From positions 248,001-312,000 of the forward strand of contig CAXFZM010000052.1 of NCBI GenBank assembly GCA_964007475.1: 64,000 nucleotides of DNA, in the 5' to 3' direction. The DNA is from Hybos culiciformis. Taxonomy: Eukaryota; Arthropoda; Insecta; Diptera; Hybotidae. Under the pieces are notes generated by a model. It did no database searches, was not told the origin of the DNA, and saw nothing but the letters and a program-made list of their open reading frames with translations. This document shows, piece after piece, positions 11,696-22,782 of the stretch. Made by a program: the position numbers and the translations under genes. The first letter of the stretch is position 1. Every line of letters begins with the position of its first letter.

Positions 11696-12386
11696 AGCTA
11701 AGGCTTTCGATCGAGTGTGGCACTCGGCCCTGATTTCTAAAGTTAAATCAATGGGTCTAGGATCAGCCTTTGTCAATTGGATCAGCAACTTTTTGTCTGG
11801 CCGTTCTATTCGTGCTCTTGTGGATGGGTACCAGTCACATATTTTTAATATCAACTCCGGTGTACCCCAAGGGTGTGTTCTCTCCCCAACCCTCTTTTTA
11901 ATTTTCATTAATGATCTTCTGCAATCCACACTCAATCCCATCCACAGCTTCGCCGATGACAGTAACTTGGTGGCATGCTACGATTTTATTAATAGGAAAT
12001 CAGCATCTTCAAATGCTGTTACTACGAAACGAAATTTTCTACAAAGAAGCATAAATCACGACCTATCCAAAATTTCACAATGGGGTCTTCTCAACAGAGT
12101 TGAGTTTAACGCTTCTAAAACGCAATGCTGCCTTATTTCTAGAAAGCTGTCAACTTTCGAACCCCAACTTTCTTTTCAAGGCGAGAGTATTGGAAAATCT
12201 GGAAACCTTGACATTTTAGGTTCGAAAACAACCAGTGATCTGAGCTGGAAAATTCATATTTTCTAAACGGCTAAAAACGCTGCTAAATGTCTAGGTTTTC
12301 TAAAAAGATGTAAACAATACTTTTCCCCCTCTGATCTCTTAAACATCTACAAATCCTACATACGACCGAAATTAGGATATAATTCA
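11696..12386 (+). pseudogene. CR1/jockey-type LINE reverse transcriptase, 5' part
   Basis: Starts abruptly at KAFDRVWHSALISK and continues through GVPQGCVLSPTLF and the catalytic FADDSNL. One frame is open to a stop at 12264-12266; homology then continues (AAKCLGFLKRCKQYF, YIRPKLGYNS) to 12386, where the Ty3/gypsy element 12387-17098 interrupts it. The rest resumes at 17104. The 5' truncation is typical of target-primed reverse transcription. Confidence 0.88.
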
Positions 12387-12539
12387 TGTAGTAGATTCCT
12401 TAATTAATTAAATACATCTCTGTGTTATTAAGATTTATATATTCTATTGTAATTACATTATATATAATTAAGACCTTTTTGTATAACATTGATTGAAATA
12501 TAGACCTTTGAACATATCGCATGTTTTTTAAATAATACA
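12387..12539 (+). repeat. 5' LTR
   Basis: 153 bp, TGTAGTAG ... TAATACA. Identical to the 3' LTR except for one extra AT in the TTATATATTC stretch. As the 5' LTR it would carry the promoter; I see no clear TATA box. Confidence 0.95.
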
Positions 12540-12552
12540 TGGCGCAGTCGAG
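12540..12552 (+). promoter_or_regulatory. tRNA-Ser primer binding site
   Basis: TGGCGCAGTCGAG begins right at the LTR boundary. It is complementary to an insect serine tRNA 3' end (CGACTGCGCCA), the primer used by the 17.6/297 group; that link is from family knowledge. Confidence 0.8.
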
Positions 12553-12676
12553 AAAGAACAATAAGCAGATAAAATATTATAAAAATTGAATAGAAAACAT
12601 GGCGACAAAAAATAAAAAAAAAAAATATTGGATTTGAAGAAAAATTTATAGAAAAAAAAAATCAAAAAGTAAGTTT

Positions 12677-13579
12677 ATGAGATTAGCACCAAGAAGTCCT
12701 GAAAATAGAAATATTCAAAAGAAACCACTTGGAAGACCAAAAAAGAATATCAGGTATATTTACGTAAATACAAAAATGGACTACGTGAAAAAAGTGGAAG
12801 AATTAAAACTGGATGGAAATATTGCCGAAAACTGGCGAATATTCTGGCAAAATTTTAAAATTTTTAGTACTGCTATTGAAATATCCAAAAAAACGGAAGA
12901 AATTCAGATTGCTATTTTTTTGAATTCAATTGGATCAGAAGCAGTCGAAATCTTTAATTCATTTAACCTATCAGATGAGGATAAAAAGAAGTACAGCAAA
13001 GTAACTGAGGCTTTTGAGCAATTTTGTAAGCCAAAAGGTAATATAATTTATGAAAGATTTTTATTTTACAACAGAAATCAAATGAAAGAGGAACCATTTG
13101 ATAATTTTTTAATGGATATTAAAAAAATGGCTAGAAAATGTGATTTTAATGAGGAAAATCAAATGATAAGAGACCGTATTGTACTTGGTGTCAATGATCC
13201 CAAACTACAATCAAGATTATTGGAAACGTCTTCATTAACGATGGATGCTGCAATTGATTTGGCAAGATCAGCGGAAGCAACGAATAAACATACGACAAAC
13301 ATGAATAAGTCTGGAGCATCAGTGGATTTTATAAATAAATCTAAATTCCAAAGTAAACGTAACCATTCTGAAAAAAAATCTGAAAATAATGTTAATAATA
13401 ATTATAACTCAAAAAATTCTAAAACAAAAAATTTTAATTTTAGGAATGAAAATCAGAGTAGGGAGAATGATAATACAAATTTCAATTGTAAATTCTGTGG
13501 TAAAAACATGCAAAGAAAAACTGTCCAGCCTACGGGAAAATTTGCAACAACTGTAAAGGAAAAAATCACTTTGCTGTAG
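12677..13579 (+). CDS. gag: Gag of the young Ty3/gypsy element
   Basis: 300 residues. Residues 40-200 form the capsid region (NWRIFWQNFKIF, FLNSIGSEAVEIF, LGVNDPKLQSRLLE), followed by an Asn/Lys-rich basic linker. The first zinc knuckle starts CKFCGKN at codons near 13494, then the frame slips: the remaining His/Cys residues and a second knuckle (CNNCKGKNH ... C) lie in the -1 frame, which is continuous with pol. So either one base was lost near 13509 or a -1 ribosomal shift occurs at the AAAAAC run there. The stop is at 13577-13579. Nucleic-acid binding would depend on which holds. Confidence 0.85.
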   Translation: MRLAPRSPENRNIQKKPLGRPKKNIRYIYVNTKMDYVKKVEELKLDGNIAENWRIFWQNFKIFSTAIEISKKTEEIQIAIFLNSIGSEAVEIFNSFNLSDEDKKKYSKVTEAFEQFCKPKGNIIYERFLFYNRNQMKEEPFDNFLMDIKKMARKCDFNEENQMIRDRIVLGVNDPKLQSRLLETSSLTMDAAIDLARSAEATNKHTTNMNKSGASVDFINKSKFQSKRNHSEKKSENNVNNNYNSKNSKTKNFNFRNENQSRENDNTNFNCKFCGKNMQRKTVQPTGKFATTVKEKITLL

Positions 13580-13695
13580 TATGTTATAGAAAATCGGTAA
13601 GTGAAATCAGAAATAATAATAGTGGTAGTGTTAGGAATTCAGATTCAGAAGAAAATTTTTCAATCGATACTATAAACCAAAATAAGAAAAATAAT

Positions 13696-16554
13696 GTGTG
13701 GTTTGAGTATGTAAGGATCCAAGATATTTTTATTAAATTTAAGTTAGACACTGGAGCGTCAGTGAATGTCTTACCGTACAATTATTTGAGTAAATTTTCA
13801 AATGTAATAATAAGACAAGAAAAGGAAAAATTAATTGCTTATAATGGCACAGAAATTAAATGCGTAGGAGCTAGTAAATTTAAATGCATAGCAAATAATT
13901 CAATTTCATGTCAAACATTTTTCGTAGTAAAAGATAATCCGAATCAAGTACCGATATTAGGTCTGGCGGCTTGTGAGGAATTAAATTTAATAAAAAGGGT
14001 TAACTCTATTGAGGGGAAAAAAGAAAATTTGACTGATTTTTTGACAAAATATGAAAATCTATTTGTAGGATTAGGATGTTTTAAAAAAAAATTTCATATA
14101 GAACTAAAAGAAAACGTAATTCCATATGCTAAGCCTTCTAATCGGGTTCCGTTATCATTACGAGAACCGTTGAAAGTAGAATTAGAAAATTTATGTGAAA
14201 GGGAAATTATAGAAGGTGTAGATGAGCCTTGCGATTGGGTATCTAATATAGTCATAGTGGAAAAGCAAAATGGAAAAATTAGAATCTGTTTAAACCCAAA
14301 AGAATTGAATAATGCAATTAAAGATAACTACTATGAAATACCTACTTTTGATCAACTTAAGACAAATTTTGCAGGAAAAAAGATATTTACAGTACTAGAT
14401 ATTAGAGAAGGGTTTTATCAAATAGAACTTGATGAAAGCTCAAAAAAGCTTTGTACATTTAGTACACCATTCGGGTGTTTCAGATTCAAAAAACTTCCAT
14501 TCGGAATCAAAATAGCACCTGAAGCTTTTCAAAAGCTCAATGAAGAAAATTTTAGGGGAATAAAAAACGTTACTGTGTACATAGATGATATAATAATAGC
14601 TACTGAAAATGAACAAGAACACGAAGAAACTTTGAGATTAGTGATGGAAAGGGCATTAACTAAAAATATAAAATTTAATAAAAATAAGGTGCAATATAAA
14701 AAACATGAGGTAGCTTTTTTAGGGCATTTTATTTCAAAAGATGGAATTGCATGTGACAAAATGACATTGAAAGGAATTGAAAATTTAGGAGCTCCGAAAA
14801 CTAAAAAAGAAGTACAGAAGTTAATGGGGTTTATAAATTATGTTAGGGAATACATTCCAAACCTTGCTGAAATAAGCAAACCGATAAGAGAACTTTTAAA
14901 AAATAATATTATTTTTGAGTGGCTACCAATTCACGAACAATGTTTAGCAAATATTAAAAGATTAATAATTGAGGCACCAATTCTGAAACCTTTTGACGGT
15001 AAACAAAGCATTACAATACAAACGGATGCCTCAAAGAGCGGGTTAGGTTGTGCATTATTACAAAAAGGTAGGCCTGTTTGTTTTGCCTCAAAAAGCTTAA
15101 CAGAAACCGAAAGTAACTATGCACAAATAGAAAAGGAAATGTTGTCGGTAGTATTTTCTTGTAAAAAGTTTCACTCATACATTTATGGCAAAAATGTAGA
15201 AATTATAACAGATCACAAACCTTTGCTTGGGATAATGGCCAAGGATTATAAAAAGATCCCTTCAAGTAGATTACAGAGAATGAAGTTAAAACTTGAAAAA
15301 TATAAATTAAATTTTGTTTATTTACCTGGTAAATACATGTATCTTGCTGATTGGCTATCTAGAAGTTTTAGTGAAAAAATTGAAAAAGAAGACGAAATAA
15401 CAGGGCTAGACGAAATGGTCCATTCGGTTAATGTAAGTGATGAAAGAATGGAAGAATTTAGGAGAGAAACTGAAAAAGATGAAATATTAGTTAAAATAAA
15501 AGAAGTTATTTTAGAGGGTTGGCCTGAAGAGAAAAAAAATGTAGATGAGAAACTAAAATATTTTTGGAAATTTAGGAATAATTTGTTTCTGGAAAGTGGG
15601 TTAGTATTTTTCGATGAAAAAATATTTGTGCCACAAATTTTGATAAAGAAAGTTATTGAAAATTTACATAAGTCTCACATGGGAATAGAAAAAACTAAAA
15701 GACGGGCTAGATTAATTTTATATTGGCCTCAAATGAATCAGGATATAGAAAATTTTATTACAAAATGTAGGGTGTGTCAGAAATTTAGATCAGCTAACAT
15801 AAAAGAACCTCTAATGAATCATCAAATTCCATACAAACCTTACTCAAAAGTTGGAATGGATATGATGGAAATTGGGGGAAAAAATTATTTAGTTGTAGGA
15901 GATTATTTCTCAAAATATTTAGACATAATTCCAACAAATAAAAAAACCGCAAAATTAATAATAGATAAACTTAATATACTATTTTCAATACATGGCAATC
16001 CAATTGAAATAGTTGCAGATAATATGCCATTTAACTCTTTTGAGTTCAAAAATTGGGCTTCTTCTTTGGATATAAAAGTTACGACTAGCAGTCCCTTATA
16101 TCCAAAGTCAAATGGGTTTGCTGAACGAATGGTGCAAATTGCAAAAAAATTAATTCTAAAATGCAAAGAAGATAATTCTAATATTTGGCAGGCACTTTTA
16201 GAATATAGAAATACTCCAATTAAAAATTCTAACTTTTCACCAGTAGAATTGTTAATGGGCAGACAAACTCGAACTTTAGTGCCTGCAAAAAACCAATTTT
16301 TTAAAGATACTGAAGTTAGTAATAGAATCATACCAGTATTAGATAAAAATAATAACGATAATAAAAAATATTATGATAGAACATGTAGAAATAAATCAGA
16401 GTTCAAAAAAGGCGAAAAAATTTGGATAAGGGAAGGAAAGAACTGGAAACCGGGAGAAATTAAAGATATACATAAAAATCCACGTTCGTATATTGTTAGC
16501 GACACTCAGGGAAATACATATAGGAGAAATTCACACTTTATTCGAAAACGATGA
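13696..16554 (+). CDS. pol: Pol polyprotein (PR-RT-RH-IN), intact frame
   Basis: 952 residues counted from the first GTG; the frame is open further upstream to the gag knuckle, so the true N-terminus comes from gag. Protease LDTGASVNVLP (residues 17-27). RT with FTVLDIREGFYQI (231-243) and YIDD (295-298). RNase H with QTDASKSGLG (442-451), an E near 480 and TDHKPL (505-510). Integrase with the H-x2-H and CRVC zinc site (658-694), then D722, D775 and E810, matching D,D-35-E. A basic C-terminal domain closes it. No internal stop. Together with near-identical LTRs this copy looks recently mobile. Confidence 0.95.
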   Translation: MWFEYVRIQDIFIKFKLDTGASVNVLPYNYLSKFSNVIIRQEKEKLIAYNGTEIKCVGASKFKCIANNSISCQTFFVVKDNPNQVPILGLAACEELNLIKRVNSIEGKKENLTDFLTKYENLFVGLGCFKKKFHIELKENVIPYAKPSNRVPLSLREPLKVELENLCEREIIEGVDEPCDWVSNIVIVEKQNGKIRICLNPKELNNAIKDNYYEIPTFDQLKTNFAGKKIFTVLDIREGFYQIELDESSKKLCTFSTPFGCFRFKKLPFGIKIAPEAFQKLNEENFRGIKNVTVYIDDIIIATENEQEHEETLRLVMERALTKNIKFNKNKVQYKKHEVAFLGHFISKDGIACDKMTLKGIENLGAPKTKKEVQKLMGFINYVREYIPNLAEISKPIRELLKNNIIFEWLPIHEQCLANIKRLIIEAPILKPFDGKQSITIQTDASKSGLGCALLQKGRPVCFASKSLTETESNYAQIEKEMLSVVFSCKKFHSYIYGKNVEIITDHKPLLGIMAKDYKKIPSSRLQRMKLKLEKYKLNFVYLPGKYMYLADWLSRSFSEKIEKEDEITGLDEMVHSVNVSDERMEEFRRETEKDEILVKIKEVILEGWPEEKKNVDEKLKYFWKFRNNLFLESGLVFFDEKIFVPQILIKKVIENLHKSHMGIEKTKRRARLILYWPQMNQDIENFITKCRVCQKFRSANIKEPLMNHQIPYKPYSKVGMDMMEIGGKNYLVVGDYFSKYLDIIPTNKKTAKLIIDKLNILFSIHGNPIEIVADNMPFNSFEFKNWASSLDIKVTTSSPLYPKSNGFAERMVQIAKKLILKCKEDNSNIWQALLEYRNTPIKNSNFSPVELLMGRQTRTLVPAKNQFFKDTEVSNRIIPVLDKNNNDNKKYYDRTCRNKSEFKKGEKIWIREGKNWKPGEIKDIHKNPRSYIVSDTQGNTYRRNSHFIRKR

Positions 16555-16936
16555 AAAAAAAAAAATAAATTTTTGCTGAATCTGAAATCTGGATATTATT
16601 ATATTGTTGTTATTATATGATTTCATTTGCATTGTAAATTACATAAAAATATTGCAACAAATTAAATGGAAATTAGAGTTGTTGCATTCTCTTTAAAAAA
16701 ATAAAAGATCATTCAAAAGAAAAAATAAAATTCAGAATAAATTTTATGAAAAAATTGAAATTTGTACATATCACAAACTTTAAATTGAACTTAAATTATT
16801 AGTACTTAGAAAATTGATTAAAAAATTAAATACTGAAATAATTCAAGAATTTAAAAAAAAAAAAAAAAAAAAATTAATTGGTAATTGAATTAATAAAGAA
16901 TATCTTAATAGGAATTTATGTATGAATTATGAATTT
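16555..16936 (+). other. Noncoding 3' region of the Ty3/gypsy element
   Basis: AT-rich with no env-like frame; contains an A-run at 16852-16872. Confidence 0.6.
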
Positions 16937-16947
16937 AAAAAGGGAGA
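16937..16947 (+). promoter_or_regulatory. Polypurine tract
   Basis: AAAAAGGGAGA sits directly before the 3' LTR TGTAGTAG, the expected plus-strand priming site. Confidence 0.85.
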
Positions 16948-17098
16948 TGTAGTAGATTCCTTAATTAATTAAATACATCTCTGTGTTATTAAGATTTATA
17001 TTCTATTGTAATTACATTATATATAATTAAGACCTTTTTGTATAACATTGATTGAAATATAGACCTTTGAACATATCGCATGTTTTTTAAATAATACA
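16948..17098 (+). repeat. 3' LTR
   Basis: 151 bp, TGTAGTAG ... TAATACA, matching 12387-12539 apart from the 2-bp indel; followed by TSD ATTCA. Confidence 0.95.
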
Positions 17099-17103
17099 AT
17101 TCA

Positions 17104-17645
17104 CATATATGGGCTGGTGCTCCCAAAACCCATCTTGAGTACCTGGACAAAGTTCAGAGAAGGGCTATTAGATTGATCAACGATCACCAAACCACCAGCT
17201 CTTTAACATCCCTCAACCACCGTCGTAATGTAGGTTCACTTTCCATTTTTTATAAATACCTTGTTGGAATGGATACGTGTTCCCTGGAAGTAAAAGCCCT
17301 ACTTCCTCAACTTCAAGTATTTTCACGCCAAACACTTCAATGTCACACCCATATTTCGTCAAAATTCCCAGATGTGATAGAACGAGCTTTGGAGATTCGT
17401 TTTCAATTCGCACTTCAAGAATGTGGAATGCTCTCCCTTCAAAATTGTTTCCTACAGCTGGCGGACGTTTGATTTACGACTTGCGCCGCTTTAAGAAGAG
17501 TGTAAATGATTACCTACTGACTGTCCCACTTTTTAATCCCGTCTAAACTTCCTATCCCCATTATCAAATCCATATTTCTTTAAGTATAAAAGGTATCCCA
17601 CCTAGTGATTTGGTAACTTTAATAAAAAAAAAAATTAAAAAAAAA
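17104..17645 (+). pseudogene. CR1/jockey-type LINE, 3' part and tail
   Basis: Continues the LINE interrupted at 12386: PKTHLEYLDKVQRRAIRLIN, a frameshift near 17270, then SHPYFVKIPRCDRTSFGDSF, RTSRMWNALPSKLFP and RRFKKSVNDYLL, ending FNPV with a stop at 17544-17546. The 3' UTR ends CCTAGTGATTTGGTAACTTT and an A-rich tail from about 17620. A second copy of this 3' end lies at 28770-29060. Confidence 0.88.
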
Positions 17646-18185
17646 ACAACTTACATTCACCAATAAGTAAATTATCCTGGACAAAAGCTCAATATAAAGT
17701 TTAATTGTGTTAACATAGAAATAAAAATTAATAAAAACTTTAAATTCCATCTTTATATATTTCAGTTTTCAGTTTTCTTCAAATATGAATTGAAAATTCC
17801 AAAATTCTCTAAATACATAATATTATCACAAGAATAATGAAGTTTTAAAATTCAATTAGCAAACATAATAGTTATTTCTGGGTTTTAAAATAAAATACAT
17901 AATTTATTTTTTTTTATTTAGGTATGTATTTTGTTATGGTTTTTTATTTAAAAATTAAAATTTTACGGTTATAATCTTGTAAATACATATAATGTCAAAA
18001 CATAAAAATTATATAAAAAATTAAAAAACTGTGCACTGTCAAGTTGGGTAACGCTTGGATTATTATAATTGTCCAAGCATTGTGTATATTACAGAAAATA
18101 TACCATAAAGTGGATATTTTTATTGGAATTTTTTTGGGATAATAGAGTAAATAGTGTACTATGTAGGTATATAGTATATACTATA
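17646..18185. other. AT-rich spacer
   Basis: No coding, RNA or repeat signal beyond short A/T runs. Confidence 0.4.
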
Positions 18186-18585
18186 CATGGGTGGCCAGAC
18201 TTTATCCCGACAGGAGCCGAAATCACAAAAATCAGAATTGTCGAGAGCCGCAAATAGAAATTGTTTTAAATATCGTCGGTCTCATGCAAAAATCACGAAA
18301 CTGCAAAAACATACTTTTTTTTGAATTTTTTTTAGTACGTTTTGGTACTTTCGGGAAAATGAAAATAGTCTTACGGATAATTTATGAGCTTTCAACTTCT
18401 AACTTTGAACATATTAAAATTTTAGTTTTTTTTATAATTTTTCTACAATATTAGGACAAACGAGACCGACGATATGTAAACTGTCTTTATTGTCATTTTC
18501 ATTTATCTTAACTTTCATTCATAATTTATTTTAAAAAAATTCGCAAGCATGTTTATTTATAAAGAAAAATTATATGACAACCAAT

Positions 18586-19738
18586 TAGGGCTTGCAATAC
18601 CGGACCAAATTTTCAAAACCGGTATTTCGGTATCTCGTTATACTAATACCGGGATCCCGGTATTAATACCGGTATTTGAAGTAATTAAAAAATTCGAAAT
18701 AACGCTGCAACAAATGAAAAAAATTAAAAAATTAAGAAAGAAACTAAAATTTTAATTCAATAATGTATAAAAAACAATTCAATAATATAAAAGTTATCCA
18801 AAATAGAACAAAAATAAATACAATAATATAACCAAATAGTTTTATCCTTATATAAAATTATTATATTTTTTTATTAAAAACCAAAAGCACTTATTAATTT
18901 ATTTTAAATACGTCTAACTCCTTCCAATGCCCGATATTGAATGAATTATCAATACTTCTATATCCTTAATTAGTCACTTACATAATTTCCTACATCACTC
19001 CTACCTATTTCTTTAATATTTATTTCTATTATAATATTCTAATTACTCATAATATTTTTCCTATACATACAAAGATTACGTGCACTTCTAACTGCCTGTT
19101 TGAATTAATCATACTCAACTGACTGTTATTTTCAAATAATTTATATTTTAGCTAAACTGATCATGATAAATTCCCTATCATAATTTAGGAACATTTTCTT
19201 GACATCATCCATTGGAAGGAGAAAGCCTTTTAAAGTGCTTTAGTAATTAATAACTTATTATAACTATAGACCGAAAAACAGTCGGGATTTTACTGTCATT
19301 ATAATAAACAAAATAATTACTTTAGTTTTCTTTTAAAATATGATCTCAAAAATGTTAAATTGTCGAGCGATTTGTCGCTTAACCTGGATCTAATTTTTGT
19401 GCTGAAAAGCCTCTTTCGGACTCGACGCTAGAGGTGGTATGAATATAAGGTAGTCATGTACTACTTGAAGATATTTGCCCGTTATATTTTCCACTTCTAA
19501 GTAAGCTACCTCTTGTTTTACAATTTTATAAATTAAAAATTATTTTTAAGTTGGATATTTTCAATTTTTAAACATGGAACCTAAAAATATGATAATTGCT
19601 TATAAAAAATAAAATATTTTAATAAAAAAGTTTTAAAAAATTTAGCACCAAATACAGGTATTAAGTGGTCAGAAATACCGGTATTGAACGGTATCAAAAA
19701 TGGTCGGTAATACCGGGATCCCGGTATTGCAAGCCCTA
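18586..19738. mobile_element. hAT element nested in family A, perfect 18-bp TIR
   Basis: TAGGGCTTGCAATACCGG and its exact reverse complement bound 1,153 bp, with 8-bp duplications CAACCAAT at 18578-18585 and 19739-19746. The uninterrupted sequence ACAACCAATACATTAC at 35279-35294 in the other copy shows the empty site. ACCGGTATT motifs recur in both orientations near the ends. Confidence 0.93.
19370..19445 (-). pseudogene. hAT dimerization-domain relic in nested element
   Basis: The minus strand reads SSVESERGFSAQKLDP, the SSA-x-SERxFS block of hAT transposases, followed by stops. It supports hAT identity for the 1,153-bp element and shows it derives from a coding copy. Confidence 0.6.
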
Positions 19739-19870
19739 CAACCAATACATTACATAAGAAAACGTTTTTTTTTTAAATCGTATTTTTAAAATCAATTTTT
19801 AACAATATTTTTTCGAGAGTGGCTAGAGCCGCAGTGAAGAAGAACGAGAGCCGCAGTTTGGCCAAGTATG

Positions 19871-20244
19871 TACTATATACAACTGTACAGTGTACTGTGA
19901 AAAGGACATTTAAAAGTTTTTGCTTTGCTTAAAAATCTGTGTTAATTTAAGATTATGTTTTTTTACTATTATTTAGAACAGCGAAGCCCAAATTAGAACT
20001 AATTTAGAGCATATAGAAAATACTAAGGTTTTTTTCATATCACACCAACCCAATTTTTATTTAAAAAACATTCACTGTAAAAAAATTATTTCTAAAGACA
20101 ATATTAAGAAAACTAAATTGTGTGTTGTATGCTTTTTGAATAAAATTACGTTTTATTTTTCAGTTTTAATTCAATCCTAAAATAATAATTGATTAGGTTA
20201 TTTCTTTTAATTTTTATTTAATTAGGTATTTCTTATTATTTTTT
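19871..20244. other. AT-rich spacer
   Basis: No feature recognized. Could be flanking sequence of the hAT-like transposon whose transposase follows. Confidence 0.3.
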
Positions 20245-22061
20245 TTAGTTTTGTTCAGCTCCAATTTTTTTTTCGATAATTTTGTCAATGTTTATTTCAA
20301 AACCTGTCGTTGATATCTGCAAAAGGCTTTCTAATAATTCGTTGGATAATTTATTTCTTTGTTTACTTTTTATAACTTTTAAAACAGAAAAGTTGTACTG
20401 CTAAACATTGAACCAATTTTTAAAATTTCTTCTCGAATTATTGGATATTTATCCTTGGGTACCATTTTCCAAAATTGGAAGCCTTTAATGTCTGAAAGTT
20501 GCTGTAATACAAGGTCAGCTTGAAGATCGCATAACTCCATCTGAAAATCTACTTTTTGACTGCTAATATCACATGTCATAGGGTTATGAAACAATTCAAA
20601 CATTGAACGAACTTTTTGGAAGTCTTCAAATCTATTTAAAAAGCTTTGCTTCAGGTTTTTCAATATTTCAATCAATTCTGAGAAATCTGTATTTAGGTCT
20701 TTATCATTAATAATTTTACACCAAGGAAAAAAGTTAAATGTTTTTAAATTACAATCAGTTATGAATATGTCTATTTTTTTTAAAAATCCATTTATTTGAC
20801 CCATCATTTCAAAAATATTTTTTTCTCTGCCTTGTAAAGAGACATTCAATTTATTTAAATGCGATGTTAAATCTGTAAGAAAAGCTAGATTTCTAAAAAA
20901 TGTTGGAGAATTCAGTTCGTCTATTAAATTTCCAACATTTTCCATTTCATTTTCAGCAAAACAAATAACTTCATATCTTAAAGAAAAGAACCTTTCCAAA
21001 CACTTTCCTCTACTCAACCATCTGACTTCTGTATACATAAGTAGGTCCCCATATTCCGCATCACATTCATCAAGGAAAAATTTAAATTTTCTATGGGTTA
21101 ATGAGTTATGGCCACCTCTTATTTTATTCACCAATTTTACGGCAACATTCATTGTCTGAACGATGTTGGCAGACTTTGCACATAAGGCCTCTTGATGAAT
21201 GAAGCAGTGAAAGTTAGGAACGTTAATGCCATTTTTTTTAAATTGTCCTACTAAGCCCTCTTTTTTACCCAACATGGCTGGAGCACCATCACTGCAAAAA
21301 GAAGATAGTTTGTCAAAACTTATATTATATGACCATAGTTTACTTTTTAATCCATCAAATATATCACATCCTCTTGTGTTCATAGTAAGAGGGACTAGGC
21401 CCAAAATTTCTTCATTTATATTGAAGTCGTTGTCAATCATTCGTACGCCAATTATAAGTTGACTTATGTCTGAAATGTCACAAGACTCGTCCAAGGCAAT
21501 AGAAAAATAAGAGCATTTTTCTAATTTATCGCGCAAAACTAATTTTAAATGGTCCTTAAAATCGCCAATTCGCCTAGTGACAGTATTTCGTGAAAGGGGC
21601 ACGGATTTTATTGCATTGGACATCTGCACACCTTCTTCACCGAAACAGTTCAACATTGAACAACATACATCTTTAATAAAATTTCCATCGGACATAGGTC
21701 TACATTTTTTAACAATGCATAGGCTTGCAGCATATGATGCAATTAATTTAGAATGATCATTCGAAATTGCAGGAACATTTAAGTCTGATCTTTCTTGTTC
21801 AATATAATTCAAAATGTTTGTAGCATCGATCTCCAAAAAATTGTTTTTTAGATCAGAAACTAACCTGTTTCTGTCATCGCCTTCGACAGATAGATCCTTA
21901 TGACACGAATTAAAATGCCTCTGAATATTAAATTTTGTTCCCACAGCTACCGTCTTAAAAGAAACCATACATTTTGATTCGCCCAGAAAATTTAGAGAAA
22001 AAAAATAATCGTTTTCCCAGCATTTATTAAATTTCAATTTATTTTTAAAATTTCTTTTCAT
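20245..22061 (-). pseudogene. hAT-like transposase, GTF2IRD2/EPM2AIP1 type
   Basis: A 560-residue frame (22061-20379) begins at ATG. Residues about 15-55 are a BED-like finger (CWENDYFF ... KCMVSFKTV ... FNIQRHFNSCH) in which the second Cys is Ser. The body carries SYFSIALDESCDISDISQL (catalytic Asp), FCSDGAPAMLGKKEGLVGQF, FHCFIHQEALCAK, YTEVRWLSRGKCLERFF and FLTDLTSHLNKLN, all diagnostic of the GTF2IRD2/ZBED-like hAT branch. The frame stops after FSSTTFLF; the dimerization domain (FSVLKVIKSKQRNKL ...) continues in another frame to a TAA at 20245-20247, so one indel near 20385 truncates it. Single-exon and otherwise intact, hence fairly young. No terminal repeats identified. Confidence 0.88.
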
Positions 22062-22782
22062 TTTTAATTTTTTTTATTGATTTAATTTTAATTTTAAATA
22101 ATTAGAAGATTTAGCAAACGCAATTTAATTTCAAAAATGCTTCTTAAGCTGATACATTACGATTCACATCAATTGACAAATTTTTTTAAAAAGCTTTCCT
22201 TTTCCATTTAAAACAAAAGATTTTTCTGTCAGTTTTTTGTTTTACTTAATACAGAAATTTGTATGAGCCAGAAAGGGATAGAGATATAAAATTAAGGAGA
22301 AATGATTGAAGAAAAAAGCTTGATTTAAAAATTTATTCAAATTTGACCCTTTCATAAAAACTCAACGGTCAATTGATTTAAATCGTACTCTAATAATATT
22401 TTATATAAAAAGTGATTCCTGCGGGATTTTAAAAAATTAAAATAAAATTGTATAAAAGACCTTCCAGTCTAAAAGAGTAAGAAATATAAATTTTATATTT
22501 TTAACAGTGTATTTAAAAAGACTAGAAATAAAAAGGAAAAAAAAAATTTTTTTTTTTTTTGTGAATCAAAGTGAGCATACGAAATAATGAAATGAGTATA
22601 CGATTTTATATGCGAGTATACGATTTTTTTTTTTCATTGAAAATGATTACACATTTTTTTATTCCTATGCATTTGAGTATAAAAAAAAAAAATTTTGCTC
22701 GCGAGCATAGGCTTGGGCATCAGTGATTTAGAATATACTCATAGATATGTATAAATATAATAGTTAAGTATCTATATAATAG
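22062..22782. other. AT-rich spacer with GAGTATACGATT repeats
   Basis: 22570-22720 holds several GAG(C/T)ATAC(G) words and a TTTTGCTCGCGAGCA palindrome, probably a worn MITE. Nothing coding. Confidence 0.35.

Larger units (their letters stand above)
12387..17098 (+). mobile_element. Young Ty3/gypsy LTR retrotransposon, 17.6/297-type
   Basis: Complete element of 4,712 bp flanked by the 5-bp duplication ATTCA (12382-12386, 17099-17103). The two LTRs differ only by a 2-bp AT indel, which implies recent insertion. A primer site fits tRNA-Ser and a polypurine tract precedes the 3' LTR. Gag is followed by a 952-residue pol frame with all enzymatic motifs. No env frame lies between 16555 and 16947. 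It sits in the LINE 11696-17645, whose reading resumes exactly after the TSD. Confidence 0.96.
18186..19870. mobile_element. hAT MITE family A, copy 1 (with nested hAT)
   Basis: Left end CATGGGTGGCCAGACTTTAT; right end GAGAGCCGCAGTTTGGCCAA then GTATG. Near-identical to the 561-bp copy at 34868-35428 except for an 1,153-bp insertion at 18586-19738. TACTATA flanks both ends (7 of the expected 8 bp). TGGCCA plus GCGGCTC ends are typical of hAT elements of the Charlie/GTF2IRD2 type. Confidence 0.85.

Noticed and set aside
15903..16331. 142-codon minus-strand frame
   Set aside because: Antisense shadow of the integrase domain of the intact pol.
16555..16947. Possible env gene in the young Ty3/gypsy element
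   Set aside because: No frame, signal peptide or transmembrane segment before the 3' LTR.
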